Below, in pieces: positions 1 through 8,420 of a stretch of DNA of 64,000 nucleotides. The translations under genes and the position numbers were made by a program. The stretch is from Lachnospiraceae bacterium. Its GTDB lineage: Bacteria > Bacillota > Clostridia > Lachnospirales > Lachnospiraceae. Positions within the stretch are counted from its first letter, which is position 1, and each line of letters begins with the position of its first letter. Location of the stretch: contig QXWO01000007.1 in NCBI GenBank assembly GCA_009911035.1, positions 25,977-89,976 of the forward strand, written 5' to 3'. The notes beneath the pieces are model-generated. The model searched no databases, had not been told where the DNA came from, and was given only the letters and a program-made list of their open reading frames with translations.

Positions 1-1278
1 AAATTCCAGCTTCACTTCATCCAGTTCCAACAATTTCTGGTACTGCTTCAAAATTGCATTCTTAGGCTCTTTCAGAATTTTCACCAGCATGGGTTTATCC
101 AGCGCCGCTAATGTATAAATCACCGGAAGGCGGCCTAAGAACTCCGGTATCATGCCGAATTTCTTTAAGTCTTCAACCGTCACACGGCTTATGATGTTCT
201 TTTCTTTATCAAATTTATCCTTCAGTTCTGCATTAAAACCGATGGAAGTCTGCTTTTTCAGACGCTGCTTGATAATCTCCTCCAAATCAGGAAAAGCACC
301 TCCACATATAAAGAGGATATTTCTGGTGTTGATCGTGGTAAGGGGAACCATGGCATTTTTGCTGTTTGCCCCAACCGGCACCTCCACATCAGCCCCCTCT
401 AAGAGCCGGAGCATCCCCTGCTGTACGCTTTCACCGCTGACATCCCTGCTGGTAGTGTTCTTCTTTTTGGCGATCTTGTCAATCTCGTCGATAAATACAA
501 TGCCTCTCTCCGCTTTCTCCACGTCGTTGTCGGCAGCGGCCAGAAGTTTGGAAATCACGCTCTCAATGTCATCGCCGATATACCCCGCTTCTGTCAAAGA
601 AGTGGCGTCCGCAATGGCAAGAGGCACATCCAGAAGCCTTGCCAGCGTTTTTACCAGATACGTCTTGCCGCACCCGGTAGGCCCGATCATCAGCATGTTT
701 GATTTCTCAATCTCAATATCGTCCATGGTGTCTGTGGCAACTCTTTTATAGTGATTGTACACAGCCACGGAAATCACTTTCTTTGCATGTTCCTGACCGA
801 TTACGTAGTCGTCAAGCTGGGCTTTGATTTTGTGCGGGGGCGGAATTTTTCTTATATCCAGCACCGGTTCCTCACCCTTTTTCGGTTTTTTCTTCTTGAT
901 CCTCTGCTTATTGGGGATGCCTCCTTCTCCCTGCAGATCCGCAATATTTAAAAACCGGATATTGGGGTACCCTTTCCCGCTTAAATTCTTGTTCAGATCA
1001 TCCACAAAAGATGGATTGTTTAACATTCCCTGATAGTCAAACTGGCTCACTGTATCCATGGTTTTGTGCATACAGTCATTGCAGACCGTAATATTATTGG
1101 GCAGCTTAAACATCTTCCCGGCCTTGCTTTCCGGCCTGCGGCAGATGAAGCAGACGTCCTCATACTCGCCTTCTTTTTTCTTTTCCCCGTCTTTCCCCTC
1201 CCCGGATTTCTTCACATCCTGTTCTATGTTCTCGATCTCGTTCTTGTCGTTCTTATCATTTTCATCAAAATCTGACAT
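1..1278 (-). CDS. clpX: ClpX-type AAA+ protein unfoldase, 3' end outside window
   Basis: ATP-dependent unfoldase expected to feed substrates to ClpP in the cytoplasm. The start at 1278 has a GAGAGG site upstream. After an acidic N-terminal stretch of about 40 residues comes a zinc-binding domain with CFIC and CNDC pairs 19 residues apart, beginning near residue 43. A lysine-rich spacer follows, unusually long for ClpX, then the AAA+ core: GPTGCGKT Walker A, AGYIG pore loop, FIDEIDKI Walker B, and an IGF loop of the type that docks on ClpP. The gene runs off the left edge, so the C-terminal end is unseen. No clpP is adjacent; the upstream neighbours are a wall hydrolase and a trigger-factor-like lipoprotein. 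It may be a second, divergent ClpX rather than the housekeeping copy. Confidence 0.9.
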   Translation of the reverse strand, partial: MSDFDENDKNDKNEIENIEQDVKKSGEGKDGEKKKEGEYEDVCFICRRPESKAGKMFKLPNNITVCNDCMHKTMDTVSQFDYQGMLNNPSFVDDLNKNLSGKGYPNIRFLNIADLQGEGGIPNKQRIKKKKPKKGEEPVLDIRKIPPPHKIKAQLDDYVIGQEHAKKVISVAVYNHYKRVATDTMDDIEIEKSNMLMIGPTGCGKTYLVKTLARLLDVPLAIADATSLTEAGYIGDDIESVISKLLAAADNDVEKAERGIVFIDEIDKIAKKKNTTSRDVSGESVQQGMLRLLEGADVEVPVGANSKNAMVPLTTINTRNILFICGGAFPDLEEIIKQRLKKQTSIGFNAELKDKFDKEKNIISRVTVEDLKKFGMIPEFLGRLPVIYTLAALDKPMLVKILKEPKNAILKQYQKLLELDEVKLEF

Positions 1279-1367
1279 GTCTTTTCCTCTCATTTCCTAT
1301 TTTACAGAAACCATCCATTTTAATAACTTTTCCTGCACCGCTTTTGGCGAGTGTAACAAACGCATGC

Positions 1368-2672
1368 CTATGCGATTCTTCTCACCGAAAGAATCTCTTT
1401 ATAAGTGGCATGGGTGATCTTAATGCCGCTCCTTGGCGTACTGGCGTGGACAATCTGCCCATTGCCGATGTAAATGCCTACATGCCCCGCGTAGCACACA
1501 ATATCTCCGGGCTGTGCCTCCGAGTAAGAAACCCCGGTGCCTGCGCTTCTTAGGGAGTAGGACGTTCTGGGCACGCTGTAGCCAAAGTCACTGTACACCC
1601 GCCAGACAAAGCCGGAACAGTCAGCCCCCTGGGTCAGGCTTGTCCCCCCGGATACATACGGGTTCCCAATAAACTGGCAGGCATAATTGGCAATCTGCTG
1701 CCCTTTCCCTCCTGTACCGGAATAGCTGGAAGCAGATGCATAACTTTTGCTGGAAGAAGAACTTCCCTGGGAGGAAGAACTTGTGGAAGAGCTGCTGCCG
1801 GAATTTTGGGACGCCTCATTCTGCAAAGCCAGCTCCTGGGCTTTTTTTGCTTCTTCCTCCAGCCGTTTTGCGGTATCTATCTCTGACTGCTTCTTTGCAA
1901 CTTCCGCCTCTATTCTTCTGATCTCATCATTCTGTTTTTTGATATTTGCCTTGTAAATGGCCGCTTCCTGTTTTGCCTGGGCAAGCTGGACCTCATAGTT
2001 GTCGTAGGTCCTCTGCTTTTCTTCCAAAATGGCCTCCAGACTTGCTTTCTCCTCCATCAGCTCATGTTCCTGGGCTTCCAGTTCCGCCATCTCGTCTTCC
2101 AGCTTCTGTTTTAATGCGGCCACCGTCTCTCTTGCTATCTTATACTCTTCCAGAAGCTTGCGGTCATATTCATACAGACTTTCCACATACTCCGCTTTGT
2201 TGACCATATCGCTGAAATTCTGGCTTTCCAGAAGAAGCTGTAAGTAATTGGTATCGCCCTTTTCATACATAAACTTGATTCGCAGTTTCATGGATTCATA
2301 CTGCGCCTGTTCCACCGCCTGGGCTTCTTCGTATTCTCTGGTGGTTTCTTCAATCTGGTCTTTCTTTTTGGCAATGTCCTCCTCGATCAGCTCCACACTG
2401 GCAAGCGTCTCCACTAAAGCGGCATCCACTTCCTCAATCTCCTCCGCCACCTGATCTACTTCCGACTGGATGGAGTTTACTTTTCCGGAAGCATTGTCGT
2501 ACCTTTGCTGTTCTTCCCTCTTTCTGGCATCGGCTTCCTTTTTTTTCTGTTCCATCTCCTGTTTCTGCCTCTCTAAGTCCGAAACAGGAGTTGCCAAAAC
2601 CGGCTCTGCCGCCGAAACCATAAAGACTGCTGCCAGAACAGCCCACAGACATGTAACTCTTTTTCTCCTCAT
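1368..2672 (-). CDS. Secreted coiled-coil NlpC/P60 peptidoglycan hydrolase
   Basis: Likely D,L-endopeptidase that cuts peptide stems outside the membrane. A signal peptide starts at MRRKRV and ends near an ALA site. About 270 residues of Glu/Lys/Gln-rich coiled coil follow, then a Ser-rich linker and a C-terminal NlpC/P60 domain. Catalytic Cys is in GADCSGF (about residue 352), with His in AGHVG (about 397) and IVHAS (about 409). The layout matches CwlO/PcsB-type hydrolases, whose coiled coils are controlled by FtsEX in known systems; that link is inference here. The start is uncertain: the reading frame is open further upstream, and a GTG at 2678 sits 11 nt behind an AGGTGG site, while ATG 2672 is the first codon of a good signal peptide. 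Confidence 0.88.
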   Translation of the reverse strand: MRRKRVTCLWAVLAAVFMVSAAEPVLATPVSDLERQKQEMEQKKKEADARKREEQQRYDNASGKVNSIQSEVDQVAEEIEEVDAALVETLASVELIEEDIAKKKDQIEETTREYEEAQAVEQAQYESMKLRIKFMYEKGDTNYLQLLLESQNFSDMVNKAEYVESLYEYDRKLLEEYKIARETVAALKQKLEDEMAELEAQEHELMEEKASLEAILEEKQRTYDNYEVQLAQAKQEAAIYKANIKKQNDEIRRIEAEVAKKQSEIDTAKRLEEEAKKAQELALQNEASQNSGSSSSTSSSSQGSSSSSKSYASASSYSGTGGKGQQIANYACQFIGNPYVSGGTSLTQGADCSGFVWRVYSDFGYSVPRTSYSLRSAGTGVSYSEAQPGDIVCYAGHVGIYIGNGQIVHASTPRSGIKITHATYKEILSVRRIA

Positions 2673-2761
2673 ATGCACTTTAATATCAACCACCTGCATC
2701 CCCTCAAAACATTTTTCACAAGTTCTGGCAGACCCAACTACGGCCTGCAATTACCCTTCTT

Positions 2762-3856
2762 CTATTTACTGCCGTCCTGCCCGTTTACAATGGCATTTTC
2801 AGCCAGAAAATCTGTGACTTTCTCAAACAAAAGATATTCTCTGTAGCCTTCCAAATCCAGTCCTTCTGTATATTCTTCCAGACTTACGCCGTACTTCTGC
2901 GCATCCCCGGTAAGGATCTCGTCCATCTCCTCATCAGTTACCGCGATTTTTTCTTTATCGGCAATGGCGGACATCATCACATAGATCCTTGCCGACTGCT
3001 CAGCCTGTTCCAAAAGCACATCCTCATATTCTTCCGGCTTGCCGCCGTAAACATTGGCAACATACTCCCCTACATCCATACCGAACATTCCGGCATATCC
3101 TTCCATGTTGCTTACCAGCATGTCTTTCAGGCGGCTGACCATGCCTGTAGGCATATCGTCAAAGACCGTGTTCTTTTCCACCGCTTCCAGCACGGCATTC
3201 TTCTTATCCTCTTCAAAAGTATCCTGCGCCTGTTCCATCAGTTCGTCATAAATATAATTCCGGTAGTCTTCCACTGTACTGCAGTCTTCCAATCCAAGAC
3301 TTTTCACATATTCATCATTTAATTCCGGCGTCTCCTGGAGGCTGATGCTGTTTACAGTCACCGTGAACACCACATCTTTCCCTGCCAGATCCGGATTGGT
3401 ATAAGGGTCTGGAAAAGTCAGGCCGATATCCTTCGTCTCCCCGATCTCCATTCCAACCACGCCGTCCTCAAACCCTTCAATGAAACTGCCGGAACCGATG
3501 ACCAGGTCGTACCCCGCCGCCGTGCCTCCTGCAAAAGCCACCCCGTCCAGCTTTCCTTCATAGTCGATGTTGGCCGTATCGCCCACTTTCACACTGCGGT
3601 CTGTAACGGGCGTAGAAACCGGATTGTTCATGAGAAGATAGTCAAGATATCCGTCCAGATAATCATTGGTGATTTCCGGTTCCTTGACCTGTACCTCGAG
3701 TCCCTTATAATCTCCCAGCTTCACAAAGTCCTTTGCCTTAAAATCCGAAAGGTATTTCAGACCGCTTGTATCTGCACTTCCACATGCCATTAAAGCACCT
3801 GCTGCCACAAGGGTAATAAGTGCTGCCGTAAATTTCTTATTTACCTGGATCTTCAT
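2762..3856 (-). CDS. Trigger-factor-like FKBP lipoprotein (extracytoplasmic foldase)
   Basis: Predicted peptidyl-prolyl isomerase/chaperone tethered outside the membrane. The N-terminus is a lipoprotein signal with lipobox LMAC and Cys at residue 25. Residues about 85-175 form an FKBP-type PPIase domain (GDTANIDYEGKLDG, GFEDGVVGMEIGE). The remaining C-terminal half is helical and resembles the trigger factor C-terminal domain. It lacks the N-terminal ribosome-binding domain of true trigger factor, so a role like PrsA is more likely than co-translational folding. RBS AAAGGAG lies upstream of the ATG. The next gene downstream is an exported wall hydrolase, a plausible folding client, but that is inference. 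Confidence 0.88.
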   Translation of the reverse strand: MKIQVNKKFTAALITLVAAGALMACGSADTSGLKYLSDFKAKDFVKLGDYKGLEVQVKEPEITNDYLDGYLDYLLMNNPVSTPVTDRSVKVGDTANIDYEGKLDGVAFAGGTAAGYDLVIGSGSFIEGFEDGVVGMEIGETKDIGLTFPDPYTNPDLAGKDVVFTVTVNSISLQETPELNDEYVKSLGLEDCSTVEDYRNYIYDELMEQAQDTFEEDKKNAVLEAVEKNTVFDDMPTGMVSRLKDMLVSNMEGYAGMFGMDVGEYVANVYGGKPEEYEDVLLEQAEQSARIYVMMSAIADKEKIAVTDEEMDEILTGDAQKYGVSLEEYTEGLDLEGYREYLLFEKVTDFLAENAIVNGQDGSK

Positions 3857-3899
3857 CTAAAATATTGTCTCCTTTTTATTTATTGCCTGTCACCTTACA

Positions 3900-3928
3900 T
3901 TTATATCATAAAACCCACCTTCGTGAAA
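3900..3928 (-). promoter_or_regulatory. Candidate promoter of the foldase gene
   Basis: On the minus strand TTTCAC (3923-3928) is followed after 17 nt by TATAAA (3900-3905), about 45 nt upstream of the foldase start. It diverges from the promoter at 4001-4029. Confidence 0.45.
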
Positions 3929-4000
3929 GTATCTTAATATGTTTTTAACGAATATTTCATAATTTATATAGCAAATCTTTAGGGAGTTCCCTGAAACCAC

Positions 4001-4029
4001 TTGCCTATTTGTCACAAAAATGCTAAAAT
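4001..4029 (+). promoter_or_regulatory. Candidate sigma-A promoter of the small membrane protein
   Basis: TTGCCT (4001-4006), 17 nt spacer, TAAAAT (4024-4029), followed 84 nt later by the start at 4113. Confidence 0.5.
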
Positions 4030-4112
4030 ATGTCTTGCATGGCCGTTGACGGTTGGAATTCATGAAGGGATGTTTTTCCTTCTGGCAGAACCGTACGGCA
4101 GGGAGGGTTATC

Positions 4113-4589
4113 ATGAATACATTAGGAATTGTTTTATTAGTCATTCTGGCAATTTTGATCATTGCCCTGGTTGTGTTATATTTTCTTGGAAAGAAAGCCC
4201 AGAAGCGGCAGGAAGAACAGCAGGCACAGTTAGATGCCATGAAACAGACTGTTTCCATGCTGATCATTGATAAGAAGCGGATGAAGATCAAAGATTCCGG
4301 TCTTCCCCAGATGGTCATCGACCAGACGCCGAAGCTGATGCGCGGTTCCAAACTTCCCATTGTCAAGGCCAAGGTTGGTCCCCAGATCATGTCCCTTGTC
4401 TGCGAGGAAAAGATTTTCGACTCCGTACCGGTCAAGAAGGAAGTCAAAGCAGTGGTAAGCGGGATCTACATTACCGATGTGAAAGGGCTTCACGGCAAAT
4501 ATGCCGCGCCTCCCGCCAAGAAGAAAAGCTTCTTCAAGCGTACACTGGAAAAGGCCCAGGAGAAAGCAGGCGCAAAGCCCGTTAAATGA
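4113..4589 (+). CDS. Small single-pass membrane protein, unknown function
   Basis: A 158-residue protein that I do not recognise. One strongly hydrophobic segment at residues about 4-26 should anchor it. The rest is a cytoplasmic-type, lysine-rich domain with a coiled-coil-like stretch (KKAQKRQEEQQAQ), a conserved-looking middle (SGLPQMVIDQTPKLMRGSKLP) and a basic Ala/Lys C-terminus. The start at 4113 is chosen over in-frame upstream ATGs because GGGAGGG lies just before it. It stands alone on the plus strand between divergent and convergent minus-strand genes, with its own promoter and terminator. Confidence 0.75.
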   Translation: MNTLGIVLLVILAILIIALVVLYFLGKKAQKRQEEQQAQLDAMKQTVSMLIIDKKRMKIKDSGLPQMVIDQTPKLMRGSKLPIVKAKVGPQIMSLVCEEKIFDSVPVKKEVKAVVSGIYITDVKGLHGKYAAPPAKKKSFFKRTLEKAQEKAGAKPVK

Positions 4590-4603
4590 TTTAAGAGATG
4601 CGA

Positions 4604-4632
4604 GAGGATGTCCCCGGGGACATCCTCTTTTT
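4604..4632 (+). terminator. Intrinsic terminator of the small membrane protein gene
   Basis: Perfect inverted repeat GAGGATGTCCCC / GGGGACATCCTC (4604-4627) followed by TTTTT, 15 nt after the stop codon. Confidence 0.85.
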
Positions 4633-4671
4633 ACAATAAACGGCCTGCGAAGCGCTGCGGCGTTTGTTATG
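4631..4671 (+). repeat. Terminator-trailing repeat, copy 1
   Basis: Begins inside the terminator T-run with TTACAATAA, continues through a GCGAAGCGCTGCGGC core and ends GTTTGTTA. Related copies lie at 25251-25292, 27230-27304, 39391-39430 and 42580-42650. It overlaps the stop codon (4667-4669) of the convergent DUF1934 gene. Confidence 0.6.
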
Positions 4672-5110
4672 CCAGCCTGATCCCATCCTCCCGGGGAGCA
4701 AGCTGCATTTCTATCCGGCAGTTGGCTAAATGCTGGTAGTTGGCTTCCAGCGCATAGTAAACCTCAACTTTGATTCTGTTTTCTTCCTCCTTCACCAGAA
4801 TGGATTCCGTATCTATGCCGATAAAAATATTCCCATAAGGCGTCACATAGCTGGTCATATTCTTCTTGTTTTTATCAAAAATCATATGTACATTGATCAG
4901 CCCTTTCTTGGACACTTCCATGCAGGAGTCATTAAATTTAATTCTGCTTCTTGTAGTCTCACTGAATCCCTCAGTCAGCTCCTCATAAATAACATAATGG
5001 CTGTCATTTTTTTTATAGTAATCCGCCAGTGCTATGACTTCCGTTCCCTGGGCGTCTTCATCAACGCCTGTCTGGAGTCCCTTGATCGACAAAATGATTT
5101 CTTTCGTCAT
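4667..5110 (-). CDS. DUF1934 family beta-barrel protein
   Basis: A 147-residue cytoplasmic protein matching the DUF1934 (YwiB-like) pattern: an N-terminal strand (EIILSIKGLQ), a YVIYEE strand, a series of beta strands with SRIKFND and VHMIFDKN, and a TPYGNIFIGIDT segment near the C-terminus. Members are small calycin-like barrels of unknown function. It starts 9 nt after the murI stop, so it is very probably co-transcribed with murI. Its stop codon is supplied by the repeat at 4631-4671. The family call is from recalled pattern, not a search. Confidence 0.75.
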   Translation of the reverse strand: MTKEIILSIKGLQTGVDEDAQGTEVIALADYYKKNDSHYVIYEELTEGFSETTRSRIKFNDSCMEVSKKGLINVHMIFDKNKKNMTSYVTPYGNIFIGIDTESILVKEEENRIKVEVYYALEANYQHLANCRIEMQLAPREDGIRLA

Positions 5111-5119
5111 GATTTTTTC

Positions 5120-5941
5120 TTAATACTCCTCTATATTTATTATTTTTGCAGATAAAATGCCGTACTTGATGATAGAGTTTGCAAAATGTTTGAATTTCTC
5201 TGCGGCATCGCTGACATAAAACCGGTATTGGTTGTCCCCCAGCTCCGCTTCCCTATCATTGAGCATATCCTCCGCTGCCAGAAGTTCTTTCAGTTCCCGC
5301 GCAGTCTCGTAAGCCGGATTTACCAGCCTCACACTCTCTCCCATGATTTTCCCTATGGTGGAACGTATCAGGGGATAATGGGTACATCCCAAAATCAGGG
5401 TGTCAATCCCAATGTCGATCAATTCCGTCAGATAACGCTTTGCGATCTCGTCCGTGACAGGATCTTTTAAAAGCCCTTCTTCCACAAGCGGCACAAAGAG
5501 GGGGCAGGCTTTTCCGATTACCCATGCCTCCTTATTGATTTCTTTTATGTAGCGGGAATAAATACTGCTTGCAATCGTGCCTTCCGTCCCTATCACTCCG
5601 ATCTTTCCATTGGCGGTAGTCTCTGCTGCCACCTTTGCCCCCGGCTTCACCACCCCTATTATGGGTATGTCTGTTTCCTTTTCTATCTCGTCCAGTGCAT
5701 AGGCGCTGGCAGTATTACAGGCTGTCACAATAGCTTTTACCTCCTGTGCCTGTAAAAAGCGCACGATCTGGCGGGAATATCTTGTGACTGTCTCCTTTGA
5801 TTTACTGCCATAGGGCAGTCTTGCCGTATCTCCAAAATAAATAATCTTTTCATTGGGAATCTGGCGCATGATTTCCCTTGCCACCGTAAGGCCGCCTACC
5901 CCGGAATCAAAAACCCCTATGGGTGCATATTTATTTATCAT
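5120..5941 (-). CDS. murI: Glutamate racemase
   Basis: Converts L-glutamate to D-glutamate for peptidoglycan stem peptides in the cytoplasm. All family landmarks are present: FDSGVGGLTV with Asp12, YFGDTARLPYG, TACNTAS with catalytic Cys75, and LGCTHYPL with catalytic Cys186 and His188. At 273 residues it is full length. RBS AAGGAATT lies within the end of the upstream gene, whose stop is 1 nt before the murI start, suggesting translational coupling in an operon 6308 to 4667. Confidence 0.96.
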   Translation of the reverse strand: MINKYAPIGVFDSGVGGLTVAREIMRQIPNEKIIYFGDTARLPYGSKSKETVTRYSRQIVRFLQAQEVKAIVTACNTASAYALDEIEKETDIPIIGVVKPGAKVAAETTANGKIGVIGTEGTIASSIYSRYIKEINKEAWVIGKACPLFVPLVEEGLLKDPVTDEIAKRYLTELIDIGIDTLILGCTHYPLIRSTIGKIMGESVRLVNPAYETARELKELLAAEDMLNDREAELGDNQYRFYVSDAAEKFKHFANSIIKYGILSAKIINIEEY

Positions 5942-5942
5942 A

Positions 5943-6308
5943 TCACAATTCCTTTTCTGCTGTTTCCTTTTCTTTTACCTGATATACATATTCCGCAAAG
6001 CGGCTTTTTATACAGATTTTCCCAATCTGCCATCCGTTCTGTCGGCCGTCCCTGGGCTGTATGGTCTCCCCAGCGCCTGGCAAGCTCCCTGTCCCCCGGC
6101 TTTCCGGTGTTTTCCCTTCCGCTGCCGCAGACTTTTCACTTGCTGATTTTGACGTATTCTTTTCGGCACTTTCTTCCGCCGCGGTTTCTTCACCGCCCTC
6201 ATATGCCTGTTCATAAACATCCTGCGTCAGACACAATTCCGGATACACAAACCCCCACCAGCCTATAGTTCCTAATAAAATAACAGCAGTTTCCATTAAT
6301 TTTTTCAT
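5943..6308 (-). CDS. Small membrane-anchored or secreted protein upstream of murI
   Basis: Unrecognised protein of about 121 residues from the chosen start. The N-terminus (MKKLMETAVILLGTIGWWG) is a hydrophobic anchor or signal segment. The middle is low-complexity, rich in Glu, Ala, Ser and Lys, and likely disordered; a short C-terminal segment (GWQIGKICIKSRFAEYVYQV) looks folded. The open frame extends 10 codons upstream to 6338, but the start at 6308 better fits the hydrophobic N-terminus and has GGGTAAGAG nearby. It abuts murI with a 1-nt gap. Confidence 0.6.
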   Translation of the reverse strand: MKKLMETAVILLGTIGWWGFVYPELCLTQDVYEQAYEGGEETAAEESAEKNTSKSASEKSAAAEGKTPESRGTGSLPGAGETIQPRDGRQNGWQIGKICIKSRFAEYVYQVKEKETAEKEL

Positions 6309-6376
6309 AGCATCTCTTACCCTTTTTACCTGTATCATTCACAAAATTATAGGTTCATGGTAAGAGTTTTGCCGTT

Positions 6377-7075
6377 TTAACCGGGGTTATTCACTCTGCT
6401 TTCATTTTCCATGCGGATCTGCCTGATAATGGATTTCTCCTGATTGTCAATATGAAGTTTGGCCGCCGCACAGGCCCGCTTTTTGTCCTTCCCGGCAATG
6501 CTGGTGTAAATTTCCCTGTGTTCTTTGACCAGATTGTCGTGCCGGGCCTCCTCCCTGATATACACAAACCGGTAACGGTACATCTGTTCCGAAAGATTAT
6601 TCACAAGCTGGCGAAGCCGCTGGTTGCCTGCTGCTTCCACTATTATATCATGAAAAGCCACATCTGCCCTGGCAATGACCGAAGCGTCCTTCCCTTTATC
6701 CGCCTGTTCAAAAGCGCGGCATGCCTCAAAAAGCCGCTGTATATTCTCTTTGGTGATCCGTTCACAGGCAAGCTCCACGCTGAGGATGTCAAGCGCCCGC
6801 CTTACCTCCAGCACATCCCTTAAACTTTTTTCGGTGATTCTGGCTACCTCGGCCCCCCGCCTTGGAATCATGATCACCAGTCCTTCCAGTTCCAGTTTCC
6901 TGATAGCCTCCCGGATGGGCGTCCTGCTGACCCCCAGCCTGTCAGCCAGATGCACTTCCATCAGCCTTTCGCCGGGCTTAAGCTTTCCGGTCAGAATCGC
7001 TTTGCGCAGGGTATTAAATACTACGTCCCTTAGGGGTAAAAACTCTTCCATTTCCATCTGCAACTGATCGTCCAT
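6377..7075 (-). CDS. GntR/FadR-type transcriptional regulator with FCD domain
   Basis: DNA-binding repressor or activator. Residues about 15-80 are a GntR winged helix (LRKAILTGKLKPGERL, LADRLGVSRTPIREAIRKLE). The remainder is an all-helical FCD domain with the metal-ligand pattern Asp and His in RADVAFHDI, then His in KEHREI and KLHIDNQ. The effector is unknown, usually a small carboxylate in this class. An in-frame ATG at 7081 is too close to AGGAGG; ATG 7075 has proper spacing. It follows ispE by about 40 nt in the same direction and is probably co-transcribed. Confidence 0.9.
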   Translation of the reverse strand: MDDQLQMEMEEFLPLRDVVFNTLRKAILTGKLKPGERLMEVHLADRLGVSRTPIREAIRKLELEGLVIMIPRRGAEVARITEKSLRDVLEVRRALDILSVELACERITKENIQRLFEACRAFEQADKGKDASVIARADVAFHDIIVEAAGNQRLRQLVNNLSEQMYRYRFVYIREEARHDNLVKEHREIYTSIAGKDKKRACAAAKLHIDNQEKSIIRQIRMENESRVNNPG

Positions 7076-7114
7076 CCCCATTTCCTCCTCTTTTAAGAAC
7101 TGTACGTTTAAATT

Positions 7115-7978
7115 TTATGGATAAAAAGCCGTCACAAAGACCTGGCTGGCAAGTCCCTGCTTCTTTATTTCCTCCAAAGCCTCTTTCCCAGTTCTATCCT
7201 CCTTAAATATACCGAACACCGTCGGTCCGCTCCCGCTCATCAGGGCATTTTCCGCCCCTTTATCCAGCATGGCTTTCTTGATCTGTTGGATGACCGGATA
7301 CGCTTTGACCGTCACCGTCTCAAGAACATTTTCCATCCGCTCTGTGATTCCTGCAAGGTTCCTCTCCCGGATTGCCCCGATCATGCCGTCAATATCCGGG
7401 TGCTTTGTAAGTTTGTCTGCATGGAGATTCTCATAGACTAACTTCGTGGAAACACTGATATCCGGCCTGGCAATCAGAAGCGTACATGCCGGGGGCGGCG
7501 CAAGAGCTGTCAGCACCTCGCCAATTCCCTCCGAAAGGGCCGTTCCGCCCATGATGCAATAGGGCACATCCGCACCTATTTTCACACCCATCCCCTGCAT
7601 CTGCTCTAAAGACATTCCCAAATCAAACAACTGATCCAGCCCGTGGAACACGGCTGCTGCGTCCGTGCTTCCTCCCGCCATTCCCGCCGCCACAGGGATA
7701 TGCTTTTCCAGTGTGATCTCCACACCGCTGTTTATATGGTATTTTTGCATGATCATTTCTGCTGCTTTATAGACCAGATTATCTGGCCCTGCCGGAATCT
7801 CCTGCTGGTCCACAGATAAAAAAATACCCGGATTGCTGATTTTCCTAAATTTCAGTAAATCCCAGATATCCACAGTCTGCATGATCATCTTTACTTCATG
7901 ATATCCATCCGGGCGCTTTCTTATCACATCCAGCCCCAGATTTATCTTGGCATAAGCCTTCCTCGTAATGCTGTCCAT
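7115..7978 (-). CDS. ispE: 4-diphosphocytidyl-2-C-methyl-D-erythritol kinase
   Basis: GHMP-family kinase of the non-mevalonate isoprenoid pathway; it phosphorylates CDP-methylerythritol with ATP in the cytoplasm. Recognised by the N-terminal KAYAKINLGLDV motif with catalytic Lys, RPDGYHEV, the glycine-rich ATP loop PVAAGMAGGSTDAA, and the C-terminal MSGSGPTVFG. At 287 residues it is full length. A strong minus-strand promoter lies at 8041-8070. Confidence 0.96.
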   Translation of the reverse strand: MDSITRKAYAKINLGLDVIRKRPDGYHEVKMIMQTVDIWDLLKFRKISNPGIFLSVDQQEIPAGPDNLVYKAAEMIMQKYHINSGVEITLEKHIPVAAGMAGGSTDAAAVFHGLDQLFDLGMSLEQMQGMGVKIGADVPYCIMGGTALSEGIGEVLTALAPPPACTLLIARPDISVSTKLVYENLHADKLTKHPDIDGMIGAIRERNLAGITERMENVLETVTVKAYPVIQQIKKAMLDKGAENALMSGSGPTVFGIFKEDRTGKEALEEIKKQGLASQVFVTAFYP

Positions 7979-8031
7979 CCGCTCACTTTTCTCCCGTCAA
8001 TGACATATCCATGCTGTAATACTGCGCATGA

Positions 8032-8070
8032 ATTGTATTTATTATAGTACAATGCATGATATTGAGTCAA
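8032..8070 (-). promoter_or_regulatory. Promoter of ispE-gntR with overlapping inverted repeat
   Basis: Minus-strand TTGACT (8065-8070), 18 nt, TATAAT (8041-8046), about 60 nt upstream of ispE. ATTGTA (8032-8037) and TACAAT (8048-8053) form an inverted repeat spanning the -10 box, a possible operator for the downstream GntR protein; that assignment is inference. Confidence 0.7.
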
Positions 8071-8357
8071 TGTTTATATTTTGTTGTCATTAGCTTTTTA
8101 ATCCGCATAAAGTCTGGTATTTTAGTACAGCCATCACAAATCAGCCTTTTGTCTTATCCTGGCCTGATAAGTGCGCGGCATCTTCCAGCGTGGCAGACAC
8201 TTTCATTTCTCCCTGCTCACCTACTCCATATACATATTTGGATAAGACAGCATAAACAGTATCCCGTTTCGGTTCCCATGTTCCCTTCACGCTAACAGCA
8301 GAATGTCAATTATTGCCCCGTCCCTACGGCTAGGGATTCACTGAATATATTGCAAAA
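8071..8357. other. Intergenic stretch with no recognised feature
   Basis: Together with the flanking promoter and operator this fills the gap between the divergent ispE and AraC genes. I see no convincing coding region, RNA gene or repeat in it. Confidence 0.5.
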
Positions 8358-8375
8358 ATATCAAATTCATGATAT
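8358..8375. promoter_or_regulatory. Inverted-repeat operator upstream of the AraC gene
   Basis: ATATCAAATTCATGATAT, arms ATATCA/TGATAT, 46 nt before the AraC start codon. Near-identical to 21690-21707 (16 of 18 bases) and related to the element at 12815-12832. Suggests autoregulation by the adjacent regulator. A weak TTCATG...TAAATA promoter could overlap it on the plus strand. Confidence 0.65.
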
Positions 8376-8420
8376 AGTATTTCTGCTTAAATAAGTTGTT
8401 CTGTTGGAGGAGTATTAAAC

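Noticed and set aside
152-751. 199-codon plus-strand frame
   Set aside because: It is antisense to the conserved ClpX AAA+ core and has a low-complexity Ser/Leu-rich product, a typical shadow.
3890-4447. 185-codon minus-strand frame
   Set aside because: Antisense to the small membrane protein at 4113-4589, which has promoter, ribosome site and terminator; this frame has none.
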